Of a stretch of DNA of 64,000 nt, positions 1 to 9,202 are shown one piece after another; positions within the stretch are counted from its first letter, which is position 1, and every line of letters begins with the position of its first letter. Both the position numbers and the translations under genes were made by a program. Under the pieces are notes generated by a model. It made no database searches and was not told where the DNA came from. It worked only from the letters and a program-made list of their open reading frames with translations. The stretch is from Nissolia schottii. Taxonomy: Eukaryota > Streptophyta > Magnoliopsida > Fabales > Fabaceae. The stretch lies in assembly GCA_003254905.1 (NCBI GenBank), contig QANU01054449.1, positions 536,404 to 600,403 of the forward strand, read 5' to 3'.

Positions 1-1100
1 TGACGGCAACCTTCCCAAGGAGACGCATCACCTTTTCGATTAAGCTAGAACAAAAACTAAATTTTAAATTAACGACACATTGCTATCAAAATTATATTTT
101 AATATTTAAAATATAAAAATATCAAATGACAAGTATGGTAAAATGGCAGAGCTTAATACATATTTTTATAACATATATATACTAAAGTTTATATTTCACA
201 TCAATATTTTGATTAGCCGAAATAATTTAACATTTATTCTTTTTCATAAAGGTTGTGAGTATATCATAAATCAATTTATTTTATGTTATAAGTTTCAACC
301 TCGTTGGCACTAATATATTTTTTTTAAAAATTACAAACTCATATATATTGGCTTAAAAAAGTGTTTTTTTTCTTTTTAAAAAATACAACTTAACACTAAT
401 TCTTTTAAAAAAAATAATTAAGCCAAAAGAATTTACACAATTTTTTTTAAATCAATCCAAACAAAATTTTAGGTAACTAAAACTAAAATCAAGAAATGTG
501 TAGCGACCACCTTTAATATTTAGGGAAATGTTTTGTATATAACTCAAAATTTACCAACTTTTTATTTCTAATATGTGTTTCTTCTCTTTTTTTCTTATTG
601 TATTTATTTATTTTTTCTCTTCTTTCCCAACCTCTCATCATTTTTTTTTGTTTCCATCTTATTGTTTATGAATCAAAATAGTTTTCATTTTCTTTTCCAT
701 CATATTTGTTGTTTTTGAAAAAAAATTTGGTTTTTCAAACGTTTGTGCATGTGTGTCAAAAAGTTTATGTATGTTTGTTCAAAAGTTTGTAAATGTAATA
801 CAAAAGTTTACTTCTTCGTCTTTATTTTTGTTTACGTTTTCAACATATTTTTGTTTCTAGTTATTGAAAAATTTGTACATGTCAGTTTAAAAAGTCTGTA
901 TATATACTTTAAAATGTTTATGCATGATAAAAAATGATTGCTTAGAGTGTGAGTGGGTTATTTAATGTGACGTAAATACTGTTTGAGTTAATTTCATATT
1001 TAAAAAAGTATAAAAAGAAAAAATTTGTAAATATATATGCAAAAGTTTATGCACATATATTATTGCCATTGTATTTAAACATTTAATTAACCCTCCATTT
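1..1100. other. AT-rich intergenic DNA, no gene seen
   Basis: No coding exon is supported. The stretch is very AT-rich, with long A and T runs. From about 735 to 1060 it carries repeated short words of the kind aaagttta/tttgtgcat that loosely resemble the reverse complement of the tandem repeat near 35.5 kb. The short open frame at 743-937 is low-complexity and Phe/Val-rich and is not believed. Confidence 0.6.
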
Positions 1101-1205
1101 TTTATTTCAAAGAAGTACCCGGCGAATTCCAACCGCCACCAGCTCCTCTCTCCGGCAGCAGCAGCAGTGGTGCTTTCCTCCGCGTTCCACGAATGACTCC
1201 ACCAC

Positions 1206-2489
1206 ATGAACCGCACTCGGATCCGACGCCTCTCTCTCCTCCAGGTTCCATTCATTTCAATTCACTGTCTCTCCCTCTCTTTACCTCTCTTCAATTTCTC
1301 CCATAACATTCAAGTTTAAGACCCACAGATCCTCATTTTTTTTCTCTCAGCTCTTTCCGTTTGCGTTTCGCAGGCCCAGAAAGAGTTGCAAGCCAACAAG
1401 TCCAGGGTTCTGGCCTCTAAGCTCGCAAATCTCAGGGCCACGGAACAGAGAGAGGTGCTTCCTGCTCGATCAAAAAATAGCCTTTCAGAAGTTCAACATC
1501 CTGGCTCTCAAATCTCAGATTCGGAACCTCCGTTTCGCAAGAATTGAGGTTACGCCCATTCGTATTGACCTTGAACTCTGTTGTTTTCAGTATAATAATG
1601 GATGGCTTGATTGGAAATTGGATTTGATTTCAAGCGTTTTAGGTCGTTGCAGAACGAGGTGGGGGAGCTCGAGGAGTTGCAGGATAGGCGAGTTAGCTTT
1701 TACGAAGCGAAGAGGGTAGAAATGAAGGAATTCAAGGAAGTTGCGGACAAGTTTGTGGTGAAATGCCAAACTGAAGTTGAGTTTTTGGGGAATAGAGTGA
1801 ATGACGTAACAAGGTATGTTTGGAACGTTTCTGCTGTGGTTCATTACAACATGTTATATCAATTGATTTGGTGATTTTGTTTTTGTTTTTTTTAATTGTT
1901 ATTGGTTTATAGATGGTGAATCGTGATCAATTGTTTAGCATAATGAAGTGTGCCTATAGTTTGAAGTTCAAATGGGAAAACTCATGTTTTCTCTTTGCCT
2001 CAATTGAAAGTAAAGAGGATATGGATCTTACTCTGCATAAGTTTAAGCTAGGTGATTTACTGAAAATTATAAATCTGTTGGATCTTTATTTTGAAGGATA
2101 AAATGTATCAAGCACTAGCTTCCACAACATGCTAAATTGAAATTGATTTCCTATTTGGGATACTGATTCTATCTGACATCTGCTTCTCTTCTTCCCTTAA
2201 CCCATATATTTTATTAACAGTAATGTTAACTTCAGTTATGCCTTACCATTCCTCATGCTATCAATTTGCATGAAATGAATAACAATGCGAGTATAAATTT
2301 GGTGATCGCTAGGCGTTTGATTTGAAATGTGTTTCTCATTTCCAGTTGAGGTAGTCTTTCATGGAACTTAAAAGCAACAACACAAATTCTTGTAATTCCG
2401 AGATAGCTGCTGCTGAAATGAGAAGGTTGGAGCCTGGCTGGAAAGGAGAGCGTGTATAGAAACATGGCTTCTAACCAAAGGCCCAAGTA
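1206..2489 (+). pseudogene. Broken small coiled-coil gene, unrecognised
   Basis: Four exon-like blocks can be read: 1206-1244, 1374-1548, 1653-1813 and about 2346-2489, with GT-AG borders at the first three. They encode a charged, helix-rich (coiled-coil) protein, with stretches such as KELQANKSRVLASKLANLRA and later NEVGELEELQDRRVSFYEAK. Block 2 is 175 nt and changes frame near 1461, where one extra C separates the first half from the DQKIAFQKFN half. Block 4 reads MELKSNNTNSC... in one frame but meets stops on joining block 3. The function is not recognised. Either this is a decaying copy of a coiled-coil gene or the assembly carries indel errors. The separate open frame at 1913-2101 looks intronic. 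Confidence 0.4.
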
Positions 2490-2923
2490 AAGGAGTGAGC
2501 GAGATCAGTTTTGTCACACAATGATATGGTTTGCTAGAAATTTACATCACAGAATTAAACATATCTTTGAACGGAAAGTAAGGTTTTTACACCGTGTTTT
2601 GTTTAACTAGAGCAAATGGATCACTCCTTTTCACTAGACAACGAAGTCTCTGCCTAACTTTTCGTATTGTGTTATATGAAAAATAAGCAGTTTTTCCGAA
2701 TAGATTTCTGGTGTAGGATAAATGGACTAGAAAGAGTGTAGAACAAAATCTAAGGTTAAGGTTAATGACTATCTGTTTTAATGAAAAAAATATAATGAAA
2801 CACTGTTTATTCATTCATATTTACTTCTTTAGTACTCTGGATTTGAATCTTTCCAAAAATGTGGCATAATGGATATAGATAATATAGATAATAAAACACA
2901 AGACTAATGATATATAGCATGAC
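2490..2923. other. Intergenic DNA before the copia insertion
   Basis: AT-rich sequence with no supported exon. It ends at the target site of the young copia element. Confidence 0.5.
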
Positions 2924-2928
2924 AAAAA

Positions 2929-3164
2929 TAATAGACAACAATCATCCAAAGTAGCATTGTGATTGGATGATTAGTTAGAAAGTTAGTTAGAGAGGTAGTT
3001 AGTTGGTTAATTTGTTAAAATCAGTTACAGCAGTTATAGCATGACTTGCACAGCAAGCTATTTGTATCTATATATGGCCATTGGCCCTCATTAATCTAAC
3101 AACAATTCTTCTGCCTACTATTTTCTTTCTTTCTCTGCTGCACTGTTGCTGCAGAATTCCATCA
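2929..3164 (+). repeat. 5' LTR of the intact copia element
   Basis: 236 bp, identical to 7515-7750. It contains a TATA-like TATATATGG and a TC-rich stretch before CCATCA. The usual 5'-TG is replaced by TA. Confidence 0.93.
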
Positions 3165-3173
3165 TGGTATCAT
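3165..3173 (+). other. Primer-binding site (tRNA-iMet type)
   Basis: TGGTATCAT directly follows the 5' LTR. The first eight bases match the standard plant copia PBS, which pairs with the 3' end of initiator tRNA-Met. Confidence 0.8.
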
Positions 3174-3232
3174 CGTAGGTCATTCCGCTTCCGCCGATCC
3201 TCTTTTCTCTGCTTCCTTTCCTTTTCTCTCCA

Positions 3233-6200
3233 ATGGCTTCCTCTGATTCCGGTTCTGCCATTGATGCTTCCGGTTCCGCCATTGATGCTCTCTCCCCTTA
3301 CTACCTTCATCCGAACGAGAACCCTTCTCTCATCCTTGTTTCTTCTCTTCTTAATGGTAGCAACTACCATGCTTGGTCCCGCGCCATTAGAATGGCTTTA
3401 TTGTCCAAGAATAAGCTTCAATTTGCTGATGGCACTATTGTAATGCCTGCGAAAGATTCACCTCTGTTCTCGAGTTGGGAGAGGTGCAATCACATGGTGC
3501 TTTCGTGGTTGATTCGCGCCATTGATCCCTCTATCGCGCAAAGTGTGATTTGGTTAGATAAAGCCTCCGAGGTGTGGCAAGAACTCAAAGATCGGTTTGC
3601 GCAGGGCGACTTGTTCCGCATTGCTGATTTGCAAGAAGAAATAGCTTCCCTCCGTCAAGGTGATTTCACTGTAACCAAGTTTTTTACTGAACTTAAAGTT
3701 TTGTGGGATGAACTCGATGTCTTCAGGCCCCTCCCATCGTGTTCTTGCCCTTCCCCTTGCTCCTGTGGTGCTGTTTCTGCTTTCAAGAAGCATCGTGATG
3801 CTGATCGCATTATACGATTCTTGAAAGGTTTGAACGAATCTTTCCAAACGGTTCGCTCTCAGATCCTTCTCATGGATCCTTTACCCCCACTTAATCGAAT
3901 TTTTTCCTTGGTGATTCAACATGAACGCCAACTCACTTGCCAACCCGATGCAAGACTTATGCTCAATTACTCAGCCCCTCATTCTGGTGTTGATAAGCCG
4001 GTTGCCTCAAAAGGGAAGAAATGTACATTCTGCAACTTCCGAGGCCACACTGTTGAAGAATGCTATAAGAAGCATGGTTATCCTGCTGGGTACAAATTCA
4101 AGCAGAACAACAAACGAGTGAATGCTGTCACCACTGATTCTGCTGATACGGCTGAGACCAATTCCTCCAAACCCGTTCAATTTGGGTTTACTGCAGAACA
4201 ATACAAGGGTATCCTTTCATTGCTCAACCAATCAGGCTCCTCGGCTCATGTCAATCTGGCTCCTAAGGGCTCTGGTTCAGGATCAGGTAGTTCGATTTGT
4301 ATGCCATGGATTCTTGATTCAGGTGCCACTGACCATATCTGCTCTTCTATGGCTTTCTTTACTTCTTATCACACTCTTGAACCACCCATTAACATTTCCC
4401 TACCGAATGGACAAATTCTGAAATCTCATATTGCTGGCACTATAATTTTTAACAACAGATTCTGTCTCACAAATGTGCTTTACATACCTGAATTTGCTTT
4501 CAACCTGATAGCTATCACTAAGTTGTGTCTCGATAATGATTGCATACTTAGAGTTTGTTTTGACTCTTGTGCAATTCAGGATTGCCACAGCATGGAGGAG
4601 ATTGGTCTTGCTAATGTGGAAAATGGTTTATACATTCTTAAAGAACCTATGCTGTGTACTGCTTCCCATACATTTCCCCATTCTGTCAATTTTGTACAAC
4701 ATTGTGAATTTGATTTGTGGCATTTTCGCCTTGGTCATGTACCTAAAGACAAATTGAGAATAATACATAAGCATTGTGATTTCATTCCTGCTGATGTTAA
4801 ACTTTCTGCATGTGATGTATGTCATCTAGCCAAACAAAAGGCTCTTCCTTATGCACTTAGTTCATCTTATTCTTCTAGCAATTTTGATTTGTTGCATGTG
4901 GATATCTTTGGCCCTCTGCCGGTTCCATCCCTCCAAGGGTACAAGTATTTTCTGACTTTAGTTGATGATCATAGCCGCCATGTGTGGATTCACTTGCTTA
5001 GGGCAAAATCTGAGGCATCTTCAGCTTTACAACACTTTATTCTCATGGTTGAGTCTCAGTTTGGAGCAGTTGTCAAGAAAGTAAGGAGTGACAATGGTCC
5101 TGAATTTGGCCTAAGGCAATTTTTTTCTGATAAGGGCATCATCCACCAACTTTCTTGTGTGGAAACCCCCCAACAAAACGCCATTGTGGAGAGGAAACAC
5201 CAGCACTTGATGAATGTCACAAGGGCCTTACTTTTCCAGGCTCACCTCCCTGCTTCCTTCTGGTCGTTTGCAGTGAGTCATGCCACATTCCTTATCAATA
5301 GAATTCCATCTGCTAAACTAGGGAATCAGTCCCCTCACTCAATTCTGTTTAGTAAACAGCCTGACTTCACATTTCTGAAAGTTTTTGGATGTTTAGCATA
5401 TGCTAACACTCTCCATAGGCATCGAACCAAGCTTGATCCCAGGTCAAGGAAGTGCATTTTCCTTGGATACAAGTTTGGGGTTAAAGGCTTTGTTCTTTAT
5501 GACATTCAGACAAGAGAAATTCTTATCAGCAGAAATGTTCATTTCTATGAACACTTATTTCCCTATGCTGCAGAACCTGCTGCTCTCAATGAACTAGTCC
5601 TGCCCAATGACACATTCATTCCTACAGCACCTGAGCCTATTCCTACAGCACCTGTTCCTGTTGAAAATTCTGCTATTGTTCTTGAGAATTCTGATGCTGA
5701 GAATTATGCTGCTACTACTGACAATTCTGATGTTGGAAGTTCTGCTGCTGCTGCTGAAAATTCTCATGTTGATGTGATTCCTAGGCGATCCTCCAGGTCC
5801 AGGCAAGCCCCCTCCTACCTCACAGATTACCACTGTAACCTTTTGCAATCCGATTCACAAGACTCCACCACCAAATATCCCTTACAATCCTTTCTTTCCT
5901 ATCACAATCTCTCTCCATCACACAAGCACTTTGCTTTAACCATATCCACAATCACAGAACCATCCTCCTATAGCCAAGCTGTCAAACATGCCTGTTGGAG
6001 GGATGCCATGACTGCTGAGATTGCAGCTTTGGAACAGAATAACACATGGAAACTTGTAGACCTCCCTGCTGGCAAGGTTCCCATAGGCTGCAAATGGGTG
6101 TATAAAGTGAAACTTAAAGCTGATGGCAGCATAGAGAGGTACAAGGCTAGATTGGTGGCAAAGGGCTACAACCAAACCCATGGGGTGGATTACATGGAGA

Positions 6201-7540
6201 CCTTCAGCCCTGTGGCTAAGATGTCTACAGTGAGGCTGCTACTGGCTCTCACATCTGTCATGCAATGGCATTTACATCAACTTGATGTTAACAATGCGTT
6301 TTTACATGGTGACCTCCATGAGGAGGTTTATATGAAACTTCCCCAAGGCTTTCCTACACCTGGCCCTAACAAGGCATGCCTGCTGCAGAAGTCACTTTAT
6401 GGACTTAAACAGGCTAGTCGCCAGTGGTATTCCAAGTTGTCCGCTGCTCTCATATCTTCTGGATACAAACAATCACAGGCAGATCATTCCTTGTTCATCA
6501 AGACCACTGCTGTTTCCTTTACAGCCTTATTGGTTTATGTAGATGATGTTCTTATTGCCAGCAACAGTTTGGACTCTATTCAGGAGATGAAGTCCTTCTT
6601 GGATGGAGCTTTCAAAATCAAAGATCTTGGTGAAGCCAAGTATTTTCTCGGCTTAGAAATTGCACGCAACAGCTCTGGCATTTCCCTATGTCAAAGAAAG
6701 TATGCCCTTGAAATTCTTGCTGATGCTTCCCTTTTGGCTTGTAGACCGGTTTCCACTCCCATGGATAACTCCCAGAGGCTGTCCAAGGATGCAGGCGAGC
6801 CTTTATCTGATCCTGAAGCTTATCGAAGGCTCATTGGTCGCCTGCTCTATCTTACAACAACTAGGCCTGATCTGTCCTATGCAGTTAACCAACTTGCACA
6901 GTTCATGGCAGCCCCTACCACCACACACCACCAAGCTGCAGTGAGAATTCTTCACTTCCTCAAAGAAGCACCAGGACTTGGTCTTTTCTTTCCCAGTGAT
7001 TCTCCTCTGCAGTTGCAAGCTTACACGGATGCAGATTGGGCAGGTTGCCCTGACACAAGAAAATCCACCTCCGGTTTCTGCATTTTTCTAGGAAGGTCCC
7101 TCATCAGTTGGAAATCTAAGAAGCAAAGTGTGGTTTCCCGTTCTTCTTGCGAGGCTGAATATCGGGCATTAGCTGTGGCCACTTGTGAGGTCCAGTGGCT
7201 CACTCACTTACTGACCGAACTTGGCTTTCATCCTGCAGCAGCAGCTACTGTTTTCTGTGACAATCAATCAGCATTGCAACTGGCTCACAACCCCACCTTC
7301 CATGAACGAACCAAACACATTGAGCTTGACTTGCATTTTGTCAGAGAAAAATTGCAATCGGGCTTAATCCATTTACTTCCTATATCATCCAAACTGCAAC
7401 TTGCAGATATACTGACTAAGCCTCTTGGTCCCATGACTTTTAAGCACATTGTTTCCAATCTTGGCCTCCTCAATCTGTTTGCAGCCCCTTTAGAGGACCA
7501 AGATTGCGGGGGGGTAATAGACAACAATCATCCAAAGTAG
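3233..7540 (+). CDS. Copia gag-pol polyprotein (1435 aa, intact)
   Basis: A single open frame encodes Gag, protease, integrase, reverse transcriptase and RNase H. Visible in order: a Gag region with NYHAWSRAIRMALL; a CCHC knuckle CTFCNFRGHTVEEC near residue 264; the protease site DSGATDH near 362; the pre-integrase motif LWHFRLGH near 495 with CDVCHLAKQ; the integrase acidic triad in HVDIFGP (about 556), SDNGPEF (about 620) and VERKH (E near 653); the RT start KWVYKVK and catalytic YVDD at about 1102; RNase H with TDADWAG (about 1266), SSCEAEYRALA and DNQSALQLAH. The ATG is 68 bp after the 5' LTR and is the first in the frame. The stop codon lies 26 bp inside the 3' LTR. No frameshift or internal stop is seen, so this is one of the few apparently intact mobile genes in the window. 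Confidence 0.95.
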   Translation: MASSDSGSAIDASGSAIDALSPYYLHPNENPSLILVSSLLNGSNYHAWSRAIRMALLSKNKLQFADGTIVMPAKDSPLFSSWERCNHMVLSWLIRAIDPSIAQSVIWLDKASEVWQELKDRFAQGDLFRIADLQEEIASLRQGDFTVTKFFTELKVLWDELDVFRPLPSCSCPSPCSCGAVSAFKKHRDADRIIRFLKGLNESFQTVRSQILLMDPLPPLNRIFSLVIQHERQLTCQPDARLMLNYSAPHSGVDKPVASKGKKCTFCNFRGHTVEECYKKHGYPAGYKFKQNNKRVNAVTTDSADTAETNSSKPVQFGFTAEQYKGILSLLNQSGSSAHVNLAPKGSGSGSGSSICMPWILDSGATDHICSSMAFFTSYHTLEPPINISLPNGQILKSHIAGTIIFNNRFCLTNVLYIPEFAFNLIAITKLCLDNDCILRVCFDSCAIQDCHSMEEIGLANVENGLYILKEPMLCTASHTFPHSVNFVQHCEFDLWHFRLGHVPKDKLRIIHKHCDFIPADVKLSACDVCHLAKQKALPYALSSSYSSSNFDLLHVDIFGPLPVPSLQGYKYFLTLVDDHSRHVWIHLLRAKSEASSALQHFILMVESQFGAVVKKVRSDNGPEFGLRQFFSDKGIIHQLSCVETPQQNAIVERKHQHLMNVTRALLFQAHLPASFWSFAVSHATFLINRIPSAKLGNQSPHSILFSKQPDFTFLKVFGCLAYANTLHRHRTKLDPRSRKCIFLGYKFGVKGFVLYDIQTREILISRNVHFYEHLFPYAAEPAALNELVLPNDTFIPTAPEPIPTAPVPVENSAIVLENSDAENYAATTDNSDVGSSAAAAENSHVDVIPRRSSRSRQAPSYLTDYHCNLLQSDSQDSTTKYPLQSFLSYHNLSPSHKHFALTISTITEPSSYSQAVKHACWRDAMTAEIAALEQNNTWKLVDLPAGKVPIGCKWVYKVKLKADGSIERYKARLVAKGYNQTHGVDYMETFSPVAKMSTVRLLLALTSVMQWHLHQLDVNNAFLHGDLHEEVYMKLPQGFPTPGPNKACLLQKSLYGLKQASRQWYSKLSAALISSGYKQSQADHSLFIKTTAVSFTALLVYVDDVLIASNSLDSIQEMKSFLDGAFKIKDLGEAKYFLGLEIARNSSGISLCQRKYALEILADASLLACRPVSTPMDNSQRLSKDAGEPLSDPEAYRRLIGRLLYLTTTRPDLSYAVNQLAQFMAAPTTTHHQAAVRILHFLKEAPGLGLFFPSDSPLQLQAYTDADWAGCPDTRKSTSGFCIFLGRSLISWKSKKQSVVSRSSCEAEYRALAVATCEVQWLTHLLTELGFHPAAAATVFCDNQSALQLAHNPTFHERTKHIELDLHFVREKLQSGLIHLLPISSKLQLADILTKPLGPMTFKHIVSNLGLLNLFAAPLEDQDCGGVIDNNHPK

Positions 7541-7750
7541 CATTGTGATTGGATGATTAGTTAGAAAGTTAGTTAGAGAGGTAGTTAGTTGGTTAATTTG
7601 TTAAAATCAGTTACAGCAGTTATAGCATGACTTGCACAGCAAGCTATTTGTATCTATATATGGCCATTGGCCCTCATTAATCTAACAACAATTCTTCTGC
7701 CTACTATTTTCTTTCTTTCTCTGCTGCACTGTTGCTGCAGAATTCCATCA
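7515..7750 (+). repeat. 3' LTR of the intact copia element
   Basis: 236 bp, identical to the 5' LTR. Preceded by the G-rich polypurine tract ending at 7514 and followed by AAAAA. The last 26 bp of the gag-pol frame run into it. Confidence 0.93.
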
Positions 7751-7755
7751 AAAAA

Positions 7756-8027
7756 CTCACTCGATAATGCACTTTTCATAAATAAATGATAGGGAGGTCT
7801 TTTTTTTCTTTCTTTTTTTTTTTATGTTTGACAAAAAAAAAAGATAAAATATTAAATAAACTTAAAATGAACGGTAATGATTAGTCGCATGGTGCAGTTG
7901 CTTGTCAAATTGTGCAGTATTTTCCAGAACAAAAATAGTAATCCTTAGAGTTGATTGAAACATATATAACCGGATGAGTATCCTCTCATGTTTTAAATGA
8001 ACATTTTAAATGAACAAGAGGGTGATA
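7756..8027. other. Spacer between two copia elements
   Basis: AT-rich with poly-T runs; nothing recognisable. It ends in TGATA, which may be the target duplication of the next element. Confidence 0.5.
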
Positions 8028-8460
8028 TGATAGAAATTTCATTTCTATAAAGACAATTTAATTCAATTATATGTGAATAGAACAAATATTAACAATGAGA
8101 TTAGTAAGATATTCAATTTGGAATTGAAGAGCCAGATGGATGCATGATAATTGTTCTTGATCTTGAAATTCAATGGGCAAAGAGAGAGCGGTTGTATTGT
8201 CTATTCCACAGCTAGAAGCAAAATATGTTTCTATTATCAATAGGTCAAACAAAAACTCTCCTAGGGTTACATATTGATGGGTCTAGCCCACCTATTATCA
8301 GTTAGCTCAAACATAAGTTTTTTTATATGTTCCAATAAACAATGTTGAATTTGTTTTGCCCAATAACAATATTAATAAAAATGGGTCAGACAAAAATATT
8401 TGACATCAAATTTATCTAGATATTTTACTAATTTATGCTAGTCCAAAAATTATTCAAACA
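8028..8460 (-). repeat. 3' LTR of the degenerate copia element
   Basis: Matches the right-hand LTR over its outer parts (gatagaaatttcatttcta; ccaataaacaatg; gatattttactaatttatg). It holds about 240 bp near 8064-8300 that are absent from the partner LTR. Confidence 0.82.
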
Positions 8461-8907
8461 TTCTCCCACTTTGACAACATAAATTAGATTATAAAATTTA
8501 ACAAAATCATAATTCCAAATTAATTTACAATATGTGGCCGCAACAAAATGCCAAAATAAGAACAACACTCTTAACCACAAGGCCCGAAATGAAAATACAA
8601 GTATTTAAACACTGTAGAAAATCATACTTAAAGGAGCACTAACATCATACAGGCAAAACACTCGTATTTCAATGACCTTGCAAAATTAGAATATGAACAA
8701 TTGAGAAAATACAATAGACGACATGCCAGTATGAACAAGTTTAATTCCCAACAAAAATTGGCCCCAAGCATCCGCCCAAGATAATATATGAGACTTAGTA
8801 AATCTCATCGCAATAATAAAATGAGATTGAGTCCAAAATATCTCAACAATATGCCGTCATAAAAAGTTATATAAATAATCGCATTTGTGCAAAATGAATA
8901 AATTATG

Positions 8908-8938
8908 GCAATAATAATAATAATAATTATTATTATTG
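8908..8938. repeat. AAT/ATT microsatellite, self-complementary
   Basis: A run of AAT units switches to ATT units, giving a short perfect hairpin inside the 3' untranslated part of the degenerate copia element. Confidence 0.7.
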
Positions 8939-9202
8939 TCATAACAAATGCCAAAAAAACAACAAAATAAAACATGAGGTCTTAAAAAAAATAATTATAG
9001 GATAAACTCCCACTAAACCAACACATGAAAAGACCTCACTACACCCATATGGGTTACATGCTCAACAAAGACTTTAACAGTCAACCCCTTGGTTAGGGAT
9101 TCGCAACCATTGGGAATATGCTCGAGCCGAGTTTGAAACTCTTAGATCTTCTCTCTGACAGACATGAATATTGTATCAAAATGTTTTGACCAATTTGTGA
9201 TC

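Larger units (their letters stand above)
2924..7755 (+). mobile_element. Intact young Ty1/copia LTR retrotransposon
   Basis: This complete element has 236-bp LTRs at 2929-3164 and 7515-7750 that are identical by eye. It is flanked by the 5-bp target duplication AAAAA (2924-2928 and 7751-7755). A primer-binding site TGGTATCA at 3165-3172 matches the initiator-Met tRNA type. A purine-rich tract (gattgcggggggg) directly precedes the 3' LTR. The LTRs start TAATAG and end CCATCA, so the termini are TA...CA rather than TG...CA. Identical LTRs plus an unbroken gag-pol frame indicate a very recent insertion that could still be competent. The order protease, integrase, RT, RNase H is that of Ty1/copia. 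An Ale/Retrofit-like lineage is a guess from the integrase and RT wording. Confidence 0.95.
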
